Positions 1 to 8,921 are shown, numbered from the stretch's first letter. The stretch is 34,869 bases of DNA from Parvularculaceae bacterium (GCA_021776435.1 JAJFFW010000030.1:1-34869), one strand, 5' to 3'. Notes: generated by a model from the sequence alone, not told the origin. A program made the numbers and translations.

Positions 1-101
1 CGGCGCATTTTAGAGTGTGCGTCCTGCTTCAGACTAATGTAACATAGGTTGACGCGGCGGCGAGTAAATGTGCGGGCCGGCGCGTAAAAAGGGAGGATAC
101 G

Positions 102-287
102 ATGCCTGAAGGACCCCCCGGCGGATCGAAGCTCAGCCCGATCATCATCGGACTTATCGTCGCCGCTCTTGCGATTGTTGGCTATATTATCTACGAGCAG
201 AATCGAGAACCCAAGACGCTGGGCGAGGCGATTGATCGCGCCGCGGATGATCTGAAAGACGCGGCCGATGAGATCGGCAATAACTAG
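102..287 (+). CDS. Small single-pass membrane protein, unknown function
   Basis: A 61-residue protein with a strong ribosome binding site (GGGAGGA at 91-97) just before its ATG. Residues about 12-31 form one hydrophobic segment (IIIGLIVAALAIVGYIIY). The polar C-terminal half, rich in Ala, Asp and Glu, looks like an amphipathic helix (AIDRAADDLKDAADEI). I do not recognise a family. A Gly/Pro-rich N-terminus before the membrane segment suggests a small inner-membrane protein with a short soluble tail. It stands alone upstream of nth with a 100-bp gap. The strong RBS and clean membrane segment make it likely to be real. Confidence 0.6.
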   Translation: MPEGPPGGSKLSPIIIGLIVAALAIVGYIIYEQNREPKTLGEAIDRAADDLKDAADEIGNN

Positions 288-389
288 CATTATAGACCAC
301 CCTTTGGCAGCTTCGCGCGACATGCAGGACGGGCGGTTGATCTGTGCCGGTGTCATTAAGGTCCTCAAACCAATCGGGCCGGAGATTCC

Positions 390-1136
390 ATGCCGCGTAA
401 ACTGACCCGGGAAGACGCTGCGCGCCTTTTTGAAATGCTCAGCCGCATCGACCCGGCGCCGACGACTGAGCTCTCCTATCGCGATCCCTATACGCTGGTG
501 GTCGCCGTGGCGCTATCGGCGCAGGCAACGGATGTCGGGGTCAACAAGGCGACAGCGAAACTCTTTCCCGTCGCTGACACGCCAAAAAAAATGATCGCCC
601 TGGGGGAGCAAAAACTCGGCGAGCATATCAAAACCATCGGTCTGTGGCGCAACAAGGCGAAGAACGTCATTGCGCTCTCGCAAATGTTGATCGACGAGTA
701 TAACGGTCAGGTGCCGCAAGACCGTGACAGCCTTGAGAAACTGCCGGGTGTCGGACGCAAGACAGCGAATGTCGTTATGAATGTCGCCTTCGGCCAACCT
801 ACGATCGCTGTCGATACGCATATTTTCCGTGTTTCAAACCGGACGGGTCTGGCTCCCGGTAAGACGCCGCTGATCGTTGAACTGGGTTTAGAAAAAATCA
901 TACCCTCTGAATATCTTCAGCACGCCCATCACTGGTTGATCCTGCACGGGCGCTATGTCTGCAAGGCGAGGACGCCAGAATGCTGGCGTTGCGAAATTTC
1001 TGATATCTGTCAGTTTAGGGATAAATCGGCGGCGCCCGGCGCGAAACAGCCTGCAGTGAAGATGGCGGGGCGGTCGAGGTTGCGGTCGGGGGAGAATCGC
1101 GGCGTCAAAGGCAAGACTGCCGCGCGAGCCGATTGA
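390..1136 (+). CDS. nth: Endonuclease III (DNA glycosylase/AP lyase)
   Basis: Base-excision repair enzyme that removes oxidised pyrimidines and cleaves the resulting abasic site by beta-elimination. The helix-hairpin-helix reads LPGVGRKTANVV at about residues 118-129, with the catalytic Lys at 124. The catalytic Asp is D142 in VDTHIFR. The iron-sulphur cluster ligands are Cys191, 198, 201 and 207, with the family spacing C-x6-C-x2-C-x5-C. At 248 aa it is longer than E. coli Nth (211 aa), because of a basic, Ala/Gly/Arg-rich C-terminal tail after the cluster. The start ATG has GGAG 6-9 nt upstream. It is followed by an inverted repeat and then pyrF. Confidence 0.96.
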   Translation: MPRKLTREDAARLFEMLSRIDPAPTTELSYRDPYTLVVAVALSAQATDVGVNKATAKLFPVADTPKKMIALGEQKLGEHIKTIGLWRNKAKNVIALSQMLIDEYNGQVPQDRDSLEKLPGVGRKTANVVMNVAFGQPTIAVDTHIFRVSNRTGLAPGKTPLIVELGLEKIIPSEYLQHAHHWLILHGRYVCKARTPECWRCEISDICQFRDKSAAPGAKQPAVKMAGRSRLRSGENRGVKGKTAARAD

Positions 1137-1174
1137 AGAACAGGAAGTCAAACGATGCCGCACGCATCCCACTC

Positions 1175-1246
1175 CCGCTCATCCCAGCGAAAGCCGGGAT
1201 CCAGTTCTGACTCAGCCTGGATCCCGGCTTTCGCCGGGATGAGCGG
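1175..1246. repeat. Long imperfect inverted repeat (REP-like hairpin)
   Basis: Two 29-nt arms (1175-1203 and 1218-1246) match as reverse complements at 28 of 29 positions, with a 14-nt loop. The arms carry the GGGATCC / CCCGGCTTTCGCCGGGATGAGCG type of sequence that often occurs as dispersed intergenic hairpins in proteobacterial genomes. It lies between nth and pyrF and has no U-run, so it is more likely a REP-like dispersed element than a classical terminator. Only one copy is visible here. Confidence 0.75.
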
Positions 1247-1275
1247 AGAGTTTGTCCACGTCGGAAGGTCCCGCG

Positions 1276-1971
1276 ATGGCTGATGCGCGCAAAAAACTGA
1301 TCATCGCCCTCGACCTTCCCACAACCGAAGAGGCCGAGACCCTTATCAAATCGTTGGGCGACGACGGTGTATTTTACAAAATCGGCTATCAGCTCATGCC
1401 GGTTGGCGGAATTGATCTCGCTAGACGATTGAGCGCCGCGGGGAAAAAAGTCTTTCTCGATTTCAAATTTCACGACATTGGCGCGACGGTCGAGCGCGGC
1501 GTCAGGAGCGTTGCAAAACTCGGCGGTGACTTTCTGACCGTACACGCCGAACCTGATGCGTTGAAAGGCGCCGTCGCCGGACGCGGCGATGACAAGCGCC
1601 TCAAAATTCTCGCGGTCACCGTCCTGACCAGCCTGACACAGGAATCGCTCGCCCGCTCAGGCGTTTCAATGAAGATCGAAGACCTTGTTTTGAAGCGCGC
1701 CGAATTCGCCGCTGAAGCTGGCGCAGACGGGGTTATCGCCGCAGCCAGAGAGGCCGCGGCCATCAAAGCGCGTTTTGGCGACGCGTTGAAAATTGTAACG
1801 CCGGGCATCCGTCCGGTTGGCGCCAACGTTAATGATCAAAAACGTGTCGCGGCCCCCGCCGACGCCATCAAAGCCGGCGCAGACTATCTGGTCGTAGGCC
1901 GCCCCATTATCGCGGCCGAAAACCCTGCCGCAGCGACAAGAGCCATCCTCGAAGAGATTGGCATGAGCTAA
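1276..1971 (+). CDS. pyrF: Orotidine 5'-phosphate decarboxylase
   Basis: Final step of UMP synthesis, converting OMP to UMP and CO2 in the cytoplasm. The protein starts MADARKKLIIALD; I prefer the ATG at 1276 over an upstream in-frame TTG at 1252 because GGAAGG (1263-1268) sits 7 nt before it. Catalytic residues are visible: D13 (IIALD), K35 (YKIGYQ) and the D-x-K-x-x-D set D62/K64/D67 in FLDFKFHDIG. The phosphate-binding region reads VTPGIRP, and the C-terminal ADYLVVGRPI is typical of the beta-alpha barrel end. Length (231 aa) matches the family. Confidence 0.96.
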   Translation: MADARKKLIIALDLPTTEEAETLIKSLGDDGVFYKIGYQLMPVGGIDLARRLSAAGKKVFLDFKFHDIGATVERGVRSVAKLGGDFLTVHAEPDALKGAVAGRGDDKRLKILAVTVLTSLTQESLARSGVSMKIEDLVLKRAEFAAEAGADGVIAAAREAAAIKARFGDALKIVTPGIRPVGANVNDQKRVAAPADAIKAGADYLVVGRPIIAAENPAAATRAILEEIGMS

Positions 1972-2063
1972 TTTTTCACCCCCCTTTGCCAATACCGTCT
2001 CTCTCCTATAGCTTCGTCAAGGGGACTGCTGGGGTGGGGGTTTCAAGGTAGGAGGACGTCTTT

Positions 2064-3884
2064 ATGGGCGATCCTGTGAACCGTATTTTACGGCGCTCAA
2101 AAAGGTCAGTTATCAGCGCTTATCTGGAAAGCGCACGACGAAAAGGCGCCAAAGCAATCGCTGTCATTGACGGCGACGGGCGCAAGATGTCTTACCAGGA
2201 TCTCACGCGGGCGGCTTATGCGTTGGGCGGACCGATCGCGCGGATGACTGAGAGCCGAGAGAATGTTGGCGTGTTACTGCCGACCGGCGCCGGCGCTGTA
2301 ATCTCATTTCTCGCCATCCACACGCGAGGCCGCACACCGGCCATGCTCAACTTCACCGCGGGCGCCCGCAATTTAATTTCGGCCTGCCGCACGGCCCAAG
2401 TCAACCGCGTTATCACGGCAAAAAAATTCATCGAGATGGCCAGTCTTGAAAAGCTCATTGCGGGTCTTTCGGATGCCGTAAACATTATTTATCTCGAGGA
2501 CATCAAAGAAAATCTATTGAAGCGTGACAAGGCGATGGCGATCGCCGGACCGTTTCTCCCGACTTTGTTTGCAGGCAATCCGAAATGCGAAGAAACAGCT
2601 GTGGTGCTGTTTACGTCCGGCACCGAAGGCGACCCCAAGGGGGTGGTTCTCAGCCACTCAAACATTCTCGCCAATATCGAACAAATTTCTGCGCATGTTC
2701 AACTTGAACCGACAGATATATTTTTCAACCCGCTGCCGACTTTTCACTGCTATGGCCTGACGGCTGGCGCCTTATGGCCGATTATCTCTGGTTATCCTGT
2801 TGTATTCCACCCGTCACCCCTTCAGACAAAAATCATTCCCCAGCGGATCTTCGATACAAGCTCTACGGTGCTTTTTGCGACTGATACTTTTCTTCAGCAA
2901 TATATGCGCGCGAGCAATGAAGGCGGCATGAGTTCTCTCCGGATTGCGGTATGCGGCGCCGAACGGGTTCGCGATGAAACCCGCCAGACTGCGGAAAAAC
3001 AGTTTTCCTTTGAGGTCCTCGAAGGCTACGGCGTCACTGAAGCATCTCCTGTGCTTGCGGCCAATCAGCCCGGCGACCCGCGCCCAGGCACAGTCGGGAA
3101 GATGTTGCAGGGGGTCGAGACACGAATTGAACCGGTAGAGGGTCTCGAGGGTGCAGGACGATTACATGTTCGCGGCCCAAACATCATGAAGGGGTATCTT
3201 TCGCCTGACGAACCCGGCGTTTTGAAGCCCCCACCCGATGGCTGGCACGATACTGGCGACATCGTTTCCATTGACGACGGCGGCTATGTTTCCATTCGCG
3301 GTCGCATGAAACGGTTTGCCAAGATTGGCGGCGAAATGGTGTCGCTTACAGTCGTCGAAAACTGCGCGTCCACCGTATGGCCAGACAACCGGCATGCAGC
3401 CGCAATCCTTCCTGACCCGAAAAGGGGCGAACAAATAATATTAGTATCAGATTATGCTAAAGCCGACCGCGCCCTGTTGCTCGCCTGGGCGCAATCGCAC
3501 GGTGTGCCCGAACTCGCAGTGCCCAAAAAGATCGTCAGCGTTGAGGAAATCCCGGTTCTCGGAACCGGTAAAACCGATTATCTGGTCGTCGAGCGTCAGG
3601 CCAAAGACGGTCTCGCGGCGCTCGCGGCCAAAGCAGCAGAGCCGCCCGAACCCACAAAACAGGAATTAAAAAAACGCGCAGCCGAAGAACGCCGCGAAGC
3701 TAAAGAGGCAAAAAAAATTGCCAAGGCGGGAGAACCGCATGAATCCGAAACCCTAGCCGACTTGGAAGAAAGCGATGAGACGAGCCAGGCGCCAACTGAA
3801 GATACGGGCGCAAAGCTACAAACCGCCGCTAAGTCTGAACCGGAATCCGACAATTTTGATGACCTAAAAAAGGCGGCGGAATAA
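2064..3884 (+). CDS. AMP-forming acyl-CoA/acyl-ACP synthetase-like ligase
   Basis: An adenylate-forming enzyme, expected to activate a fatty acid with ATP and pass it to CoA or ACP. The P-loop-like motif reads TSGTEGDPKG at about residues 184-193. Then come GYGVTEASP, the D-containing core motif HDTGDIV and the hinge region GRMKRFAKIGGE. The C-terminal catalytic lysine lies in VLGTGKTDY near residue 500. It resembles the ligase half of Aas (acyl-ACP synthetase/lysophospholipid acyltransferase), but no acyltransferase domain is present. Residues from about 515 onward form a highly charged Lys/Glu/Ala-rich tail that looks disordered. A strong AGGAGG lies at about 2050. Substrate is not deducible; it is distinct from the second ligase at 12117. 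Confidence 0.8.
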   Translation: MGDPVNRILRRSKRSVISAYLESARRKGAKAIAVIDGDGRKMSYQDLTRAAYALGGPIARMTESRENVGVLLPTGAGAVISFLAIHTRGRTPAMLNFTAGARNLISACRTAQVNRVITAKKFIEMASLEKLIAGLSDAVNIIYLEDIKENLLKRDKAMAIAGPFLPTLFAGNPKCEETAVVLFTSGTEGDPKGVVLSHSNILANIEQISAHVQLEPTDIFFNPLPTFHCYGLTAGALWPIISGYPVVFHPSPLQTKIIPQRIFDTSSTVLFATDTFLQQYMRASNEGGMSSLRIAVCGAERVRDETRQTAEKQFSFEVLEGYGVTEASPVLAANQPGDPRPGTVGKMLQGVETRIEPVEGLEGAGRLHVRGPNIMKGYLSPDEPGVLKPPPDGWHDTGDIVSIDDGGYVSIRGRMKRFAKIGGEMVSLTVVENCASTVWPDNRHAAAILPDPKRGEQIILVSDYAKADRALLLAWAQSHGVPELAVPKKIVSVEEIPVLGTGKTDYLVVERQAKDGLAALAAKAAEPPEPTKQELKKRAAEERREAKEAKKIAKAGEPHESETLADLEESDETSQAPTEDTGAKLQTAAKSEPESDNFDDLKKAAE

Positions 3885-3922
3885 GATCCCTCCGTCAACA
3901 GCAATATGCGATGCATGTGACT

Positions 3923-3946
3923 CCCGCATTTTGATCCGGGTTTTTT
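3923..3946 (+). terminator. Possible weak intrinsic terminator
   Basis: CCCG (3923-3926) pairs with CGGG (3937-3940) across a 10-nt loop and is followed directly by TTTTTT. The stem is only 4 bp, so this is weak, but its place 39 nt after the ligase stop and before a converging gene fits a terminator. Confidence 0.35.
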
Positions 3947-4046
3947 AGCACAAGGTTTTGTCATAGTTGAAGGCCCGGACTTCATTCGCACCGACAACCG
4001 GACTAGATCGGAGGATCGTTGAAGCGTCACAGCGCCTTACTCTTTG

Positions 4047-5060
4047 CTACCCGGAAAAGGCGCCATTGGCGAGATAAGCCCCGAGTGGCGGCAGGCCGAC
4101 CGCCAGCCCGACGCTAATCACCAACCCGACAAACGCCTTAAAGGCATCGAGGACGACAATCTTCGCCGTAGAGGCAGGGCTGCGAATATTGTCGATGGTT
4201 GCGATTGCAAATTCCCGTCCCCCGATTAGGCCTAGGAAGACCCATGTCGTCGACATCGGAATCGGGTTAATCTTCGCATAATAAAATAAGAGTGACGCAT
4301 ACAGAAAATCAACGATGGTCGCTGAGCGAATATCACGTACGTTCGTTTTCGTCTTCAAGATTCTCTGTACCGGCCCGCCGCCATTTGCGAAAGTAAAGGC
4401 TAGCAAAACAAGAATAACAGATATAGCGAGCGTAGCCTCCTGAAGGTTCAACGCCGGCGCGCCTAAGCCATCATCGCCTCTGGGTAAAAAGACAAAAATA
4501 TTTGCAAAATCTTGAATCAACCAAACCGCCCAAAGATAGCCCGTCGATATCCATTGTAAGAGAACCCAAATCGGCGCGTGCTGTTGATCAGCGGTTTTAA
4601 GAAACCAACGCTCGATAGTCGGCGCTAATATTACATAAATAATGCCACCCGTGACGAAAGCCGCCGCATAACCGGATAGTGATTTTATCAGCATGCTTTG
4701 CATGCCGCTCACGGTGGCGAAAATCGATAACACCATGAAGCTTGTTGAGACGGGAATGCCGTATCTCGTCAGGATTAACAACACAAGCGGTGGGATGGTA
4801 TGGTACCATTGAACATCGAAAATAGGATATTTTTTTACGTTTGACAGACGCCCCCAGGACGGGTCGCCCGCATATTGAAAATACCCGAAATAGAAAATCC
4901 CTACAAGGATGATTGCGGCGTAAAGATAAAGCGCCCACCAAGGCAGCCGGCGATTTGAATTTATGAACGTTCCAAGCGTCTGTAACGCATCATTGCCTAC
5001 AACTGCGTATGCGGCAAAGGCGAATCCGACCGCGGCCCAAAGACCAATATCGATATCCAT
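4047..5060 (-). CDS. PiT-family-like inorganic phosphate transporter (membrane protein)
   Basis: A polytopic inner-membrane protein of about 337 aa. I place the start at the ATG at 5060 (MDIDIGLWAA), with AGGGG upstream, rather than the longer reading frame. The pseudo-symmetrical PiT signature is recognisable in altered form: an early VVGNDALQTLGTFINSN (compare the GANDVxNA motif) and two membrane-embedded STT-type motifs, GIPVSTSFMVLS and PIPMSTTWVFLG. These are known as the substrate-binding repeats of the PHO4/PiT family. The protein is shorter than many PiT members and the motifs are degenerate, so the substrate (phosphate or another anion) is uncertain. It is divergent from hemH and convergent with the ligase. 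Confidence 0.55.
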   Translation of the reverse strand: MDIDIGLWAAVGFAFAAYAVVGNDALQTLGTFINSNRRLPWWALYLYAAIILVGIFYFGYFQYAGDPSWGRLSNVKKYPIFDVQWYHTIPPLVLLILTRYGIPVSTSFMVLSIFATVSGMQSMLIKSLSGYAAAFVTGGIIYVILAPTIERWFLKTADQQHAPIWVLLQWISTGYLWAVWLIQDFANIFVFLPRGDDGLGAPALNLQEATLAISVILVLLAFTFANGGGPVQRILKTKTNVRDIRSATIVDFLYASLLFYYAKINPIPMSTTWVFLGLIGGREFAIATIDNIRSPASTAKIVVLDAFKAFVGLVISVGLAVGLPPLGAYLANGAFSG

Positions 5061-5292
5061 TCCATAACCCCTGTTCGTGCGGGCGCACACTTGCCGCAAA
5101 GTTATGCAGATTTATGACAGTCTTCATTTTCGTCGCGGGGTGTTGTCGTTATCGCTGCAGAAGGCGCAGACATTGACGTTGCGGCCCTAAGTTGTCTTAC
5201 GATGACAGCGCGGTTATGGAGTTACGTCAGTCTAAATTTTTGCTGACTCTACGCTTTGCGCACACGGTGCGCGCCGATATCGGGATGATCAC

Positions 5293-6366
5293 ATGAAGGA
5301 CGACCCCTCTCCGTCAACTCAGACGAGTCCGTCTACAACCCGACTCGCGGGGCGCCTGACTACGACTGATAAACGCGTCGGCGTATTGTTGGTTAATTTG
5401 GGTACACCGGATGCTGCCGAGCCCGGCGCGGTGCGCCACTATCTTGGCGAGTTTTTGAGCGACAAACGGGTGGTCGACCTGCCTCGCGCGTTTTGGTTGC
5501 CCGTTTTACACGGAATTATTCTCAATACGCGACCCGCCAAAACCGCGCGCACCTACAAATCGATCTGGAGAGAGGACACAAACGAATCACCGCTTCGCTA
5601 TTTCACGCGCCAACAAACTGAAGCTCTTGCAGACCGTTTAGGCGATTGCGCCTCAGTGGACTGGGCCATGCGGTATGGCAGTCCATCGATAGGCGACCGT
5701 CTTGACGCCCTCAAAAAAAAAGGGCGCCGGCGGATTTTGATCGTGCCGCTCTATCCGCAATATTCAGCGACGACCACGGCGACGGTGAATGACGAAGCCT
5801 TTCGCATCCTCCAAAAGATGTGCTGGCAACCAACGCTCAGGATCGCCCCGCCGTTTTATGACGACGACGGCTATATCTCCGCCCTCACCGCGGTCACACA
5901 ACGGCGCCTTTCTGAATTGAGCTGGACGCCAGAACGGGTGCTGATTTCCCTTCACGGCCTGCCCCAACGCTATGTGGACCAAGGCGATCCGTATTATTTG
6001 CATTGCACCACGACCGCATGCCTCTTACGGGAATCGCTTGGGTGGTCAGAGGAATTCGCGCCGCTGACGTTCCAATCGAAATTCGGGCGCGCGAAATGGC
6101 TGGAACCGGCGACGGACGCCACTCTCGAAGGCCTCGCCGGTGAAGGCGTGAAACGCGTCGCAGTGATGACGCCGGGCTTCGTCGCGGATTGCATTGAATC
6201 CCTCGAGGAAATCGACATCGCCGGCCGCAAGCGGTTTATGTCAGCCGGCGGCGAACACTTTGACGCCATTCCCTGCCTGAACGATTCGCCGGAAATGATC
6301 GCTTTTCTCGAAACCATCATGCGCCGGGAAACAGCGGGATGGATCGACCATTGCGAAAACCTCTAA
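5293..6366 (+). CDS. hemH: Ferrochelatase
   Basis: Inserts Fe2+ into protoporphyrin IX, the last step of haem synthesis, peripheral to the inner membrane. The N-terminal VGVLLVNLGTPD and YLGEFLSDKRVVDLPR are family hallmarks. The catalytic histidine lies in ISLHGLPQRY (about residue 221), followed by the TFQSKFG block and the acidic substrate-site motif PGFVADCIESLEEID (about residues 294-308). The length of 357 aa is normal. The first 25 residues are a polar extension before the core. It is transcribed divergently from the PiT-like gene across a 232-bp gap. No Fur or Irr box was confidently seen. Confidence 0.96.
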   Translation: MKDDPSPSTQTSPSTTRLAGRLTTTDKRVGVLLVNLGTPDAAEPGAVRHYLGEFLSDKRVVDLPRAFWLPVLHGIILNTRPAKTARTYKSIWREDTNESPLRYFTRQQTEALADRLGDCASVDWAMRYGSPSIGDRLDALKKKGRRRILIVPLYPQYSATTTATVNDEAFRILQKMCWQPTLRIAPPFYDDDGYISALTAVTQRRLSELSWTPERVLISLHGLPQRYVDQGDPYYLHCTTTACLLRESLGWSEEFAPLTFQSKFGRAKWLEPATDATLEGLAGEGVKRVAVMTPGFVADCIESLEEIDIAGRKRFMSAGGEHFDAIPCLNDSPEMIAFLETIMRRETAGWIDHCENL

Positions 6367-6521
6367 TACACCGTCGGCTGCTTTCGCGCCCCATTATCTG
6401 GCCGTCGCAGCACAGGCGCATTTACCGACTGGCGCCTATCTATCTTATAGGGTTGAATGAATGATAGAGAGCCGAGCGAAAAAGTGAGTGATGGTTTTGG
6501 CGCGTAAAAGCTGATGGAGCA

Positions 6522-7130
6522 ATGTACGGCGCGATGGAGTTTCTTGATCCAGAGTTCTGGTCTTTTTTATGGGACCTCGAACGCTATAAAGCGCTCATCG
6601 AACAGCTGGGCGCCAAGGGTCCGTTACTGGGCATCGCGGCAATGGTTATTGTCTCCTTCCTGCCCTTGCCCGCGGAAACAGTCGCCATCGCAAACGGTAT
6701 TGTGTTCGGCCGAGGGCTAGGCTTCGTCCTGACATGGACAGGCGCCATGCTCGCAGCGCTGATCGCTTTCTGCCTCGCGCGATGGCTCGGTCAACCGATC
6801 GTCAACCGCATTCTTCCAAAATCCGCTCTTGAACGGTTTGATAGGCAAATAAAAAATCACGGCGCTCCATTCTTGCTGCTGGCCCGCATGATTCCATTTA
6901 TTCCTTATACCGTTGTTAATTACGGGTCTGGGCTGAGCCCTGTGCGCCTCTGGACATACACTTGGACGTCTGCAATAGGCATGGTGGCGCCAATCTTCGC
7001 GTTTGTCAGCGTCGGCGCCCTGATGGTCGAGCAGCCATGGATCGGCTGGGTGTCACTCGGCGCGTTGATCGCTGTTTTCGCCTTATTGGCCTATTATGCG
7101 CGGTCGATGTGGAGCGGCGCCGAGAACTAA
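6522..7130 (+). CDS. TVP38/TMEM64 (DedA-like) family inner-membrane protein
   Basis: A 202-aa protein with several membrane segments (about residues 35-60, 65-85, 120-140, 148-168, 175-195). The family core is visible: a re-entrant region FLPLPAETVAIANGIVFGRGLGFVLTW and the conserved LLARMIPFIPYTVVNYGSGLSPV block, equivalent to the E/R-Pro-rich DedA core. Proteins of this group are linked to lipid scrambling or flipping and membrane homeostasis, but the substrate here is unknown. The ATG at 6522 is preceded by TGGAG; an alternative ATG lies at 6534. It ends 6 bp from the convergent threonine aldolase gene. Confidence 0.85.
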   Translation: MYGAMEFLDPEFWSFLWDLERYKALIEQLGAKGPLLGIAAMVIVSFLPLPAETVAIANGIVFGRGLGFVLTWTGAMLAALIAFCLARWLGQPIVNRILPKSALERFDRQIKNHGAPFLLLARMIPFIPYTVVNYGSGLSPVRLWTYTWTSAIGMVAPIFAFVSVGALMVEQPWIGWVSLGALIAVFALLAYYARSMWSGAEN

Positions 7131-7136
7131 CGCCAG

Positions 7137-8180
7137 CTAGAGAAGACGGCGAACATTATCCACAAAGTCGTCAACATCATTGTGCGTTGTTTTAAACGAC
7201 GCAATCAGACGGTGCATTTTGCCGTCCGCTGGATCACCGGGCGTTATCCATGGATAAAAAGTCGCGCCATTATCGCGCAATTTTTCAGCAACACCATCCG
7301 GGAAGACCGCAAAGACCTCATTGATCTCAGTCGGATAAGAAACCTCAACACCTTCAATAGCGCAGAGACCATCGGATAACCGCTTCGCCATGGCGTTCGC
7401 ATGATCAGCAAGCTTTAACCACAGACCGTCGGTAAGGTAAGCGTCAAACTGCGCCGCAATGAAGCGCATCTTCGACCATAAATGTCCCGCGCGTTTGCGC
7501 CGGAATTCAAAGTCCTTCGCCATGGCCTTGTTGAAGAAAATGACCGCCTCTGCAGCCAGGCAGCCATTCTTGGTGCCGCCGAAACAAAGAACGTCAACGC
7601 CAGCTTTCCAGCTGAGTTCGGCTGGTGTCGCGCCAGTGGAGGCAACAGCGTTCGCGAATCGCGCGCCGTCCATATGAACACTCAGGCCCGCATCATGCGC
7701 GGCGTCACACAGCGCCGTTAGTGCGTCAACAGAATAGAGAGTGCCGCATTCCGTACCCTGTGTCAGCGATAGAACATTCGCCGGCGCGCCATGGGGCGGG
7801 CGCTCAGGAAATCCGGCAAGCGCCTTAGTTATTGTGACCGGCGTAAGCTTTCCACCAGGCCCGGCGATTGGAAGGAGTTTAGCCCCGCCCGTAAAGAACT
7901 CCGGCCCGGCGCATTCATCCATCTGCACATGGCTTTGTTCATGGCAGAGCACCATGCCGTATGGCGGAGTCATCACCGACAGGGACAGCCCATTCGCTGC
8001 GCCGCCTGTTGCCACCAAATAAACAGTGCACTCGCACTCGAATATTTCGCAAAACCGCGCCTCAACGCGTTTCGTCAGATCATCACTGCCATAAGACGGG
8101 GCAGTTCCCTCACTGGCGCGCATGACGGCATCCAGGATTTCCGGCGCCGCTCCCGTCCAATTGTCCGATGCAAAGTTCAT
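7137..8180 (-). CDS. ltaE: Low-specificity threonine/beta-hydroxyamino-acid aldolase
   Basis: PLP-dependent fold-type I enzyme cleaving L-threonine or related beta-hydroxy amino acids to glycine and an aldehyde. I place the start at the ATG at 8180 (MNFASDNWTGA), the usual beginning of this family; the longer frame overlaps the upstream gene. The PLP region shows VHMDGARFANA with the conserved Asp, and the Schiff-base lysine in CFGGTKNG. The length is 347 aa. The upstream HAD gene ends only 22 bp before, so the two probably form one transcript. Strict versus low specificity, or phenylserine preference, cannot be read from sequence. Confidence 0.88.
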   Translation of the reverse strand: MNFASDNWTGAAPEILDAVMRASEGTAPSYGSDDLTKRVEARFCEIFECECTVYLVATGGAANGLSLSVMTPPYGMVLCHEQSHVQMDECAGPEFFTGGAKLLPIAGPGGKLTPVTITKALAGFPERPPHGAPANVLSLTQGTECGTLYSVDALTALCDAAHDAGLSVHMDGARFANAVASTGATPAELSWKAGVDVLCFGGTKNGCLAAEAVIFFNKAMAKDFEFRRKRAGHLWSKMRFIAAQFDAYLTDGLWLKLADHANAMAKRLSDGLCAIEGVEVSYPTEINEVFAVFPDGVAEKLRDNGATFYPWITPGDPADGKMHRLIASFKTTHNDVDDFVDNVRRLL

Positions 8181-8202
8181 CACCCGACCATCGCGCTTCA
8201 CA

Positions 8203-8880
8203 TCATGTGGCGTCAAGACGCTGCTGAAAAGATATGAAGTCCTCAACATTGTCGTGCGCGCCCGCCTCGCACAATCGTTCCGCGTGACCGTCGTAAACAT
8301 GTCCGCCGCCAAGAAAACCCCAGACTGTCATGCCCGCAGCACGACCTGCGCGAACGCCGTTCTCGCTATCTTCGAGGACAAGACAACGTGCAGGGTCAAC
8401 ACTGAGCTTATCGGCCGCATATAGAAAAACATCCGGCGCGGGTTTCCCGTTCACCACCAAATCCGCGGAATAGATATGAGGCGCTGCGTGACCCCAAAGA
8501 CCCATGCGCTTCAGTTTTGATTCAAGGAACAGCGCACGCGCCGATGACGCAACGGCGATAGCGCCGGTTTTTTCCTTTGCCGCCTCCATGGCCGCACCGG
8601 CGCCGGCGATCACCGTCAAGGCGCCCATTTCATTACGGCGCCCGGCGGTGATCCGATCTTCGAAATCATCGGGCGCCGCGGCGCCAAATGCATTGCGATA
8701 ATCAATGCGCAATTGTTCGATAAAAACACCGTCGTGGAGACCGACAAAACGCCGAACATAATCAGGCGTCGTATATTCGAGACCCATTTCCTTGAGCGCT
8801 TTTCGTTCCCCACGGATAGCAAGCACCTCGGAATCCACCAGAACCCCATCGCAATCGAAGATCACCGCATCAAATTTCAT
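8203..8880 (-). CDS. HAD-superfamily phosphatase (CbbY/Gph/YieH type)
   Basis: A 225-aa HAD subfamily IA hydrolase. Motif I is FDCDGVLVDSE (nucleophile D9, acid D11). Motif II is in AVASSAR, motif III is the Lys of NGKPAPDVF, and motif IV is LVLEDSENGV. The helical cap lies between residues about 17 and 90. Members dephosphorylate sugar phosphates or phosphoglycolate-like metabolites. The YieH-like EDSENGV and GKPAPD motifs suggest a sugar phosphate, but this is inference. It is the first gene of a two-gene unit with ltaE, and sits just downstream of the hppA terminator. Confidence 0.85.
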   Translation of the reverse strand: MKFDAVIFDCDGVLVDSEVLAIRGERKALKEMGLEYTTPDYVRRFVGLHDGVFIEQLRIDYRNAFGAAAPDDFEDRITAGRRNEMGALTVIAGAGAAMEAAKEKTGAIAVASSARALFLESKLKRMGLWGHAAPHIYSADLVVNGKPAPDVFLYAADKLSVDPARCLVLEDSENGVRAGRAAGMTVWGFLGGGHVYDGHAERLCEAGAHDNVEDFISFQQRLDAT

Positions 8881-8889
8881 AACGCATCC

Positions 8890-8921
8890 AAAAAAAAGCC
8901 CCGGCGCAGCGGCCGAGGCTT
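8890..8921 (-). terminator. Rho-independent terminator of hppA
   Basis: Read on the minus strand, AAGCCTCGGC (from 8921) pairs with GCCGGGGCTT (to 8896) around a 6-nt loop with one mismatch. A run of T follows, seen as the A-run at 8890-8897 on the plus strand. It lies between the hppA stop and the HAD gene start, which separates the two transcription units. Confidence 0.8.

Noticed and set aside
1105-1545. 146-aa reading frame on the minus strand
   Set aside because: It is antisense to nth/pyrF and its sequence derives from the hairpin region; it has no family features.
5226-5247. GTCAG/CTGAC inverted pair as an iron-response operator for hemH
   Set aside because: The arms are only 5 bp and do not match a known Fur or Irr box.
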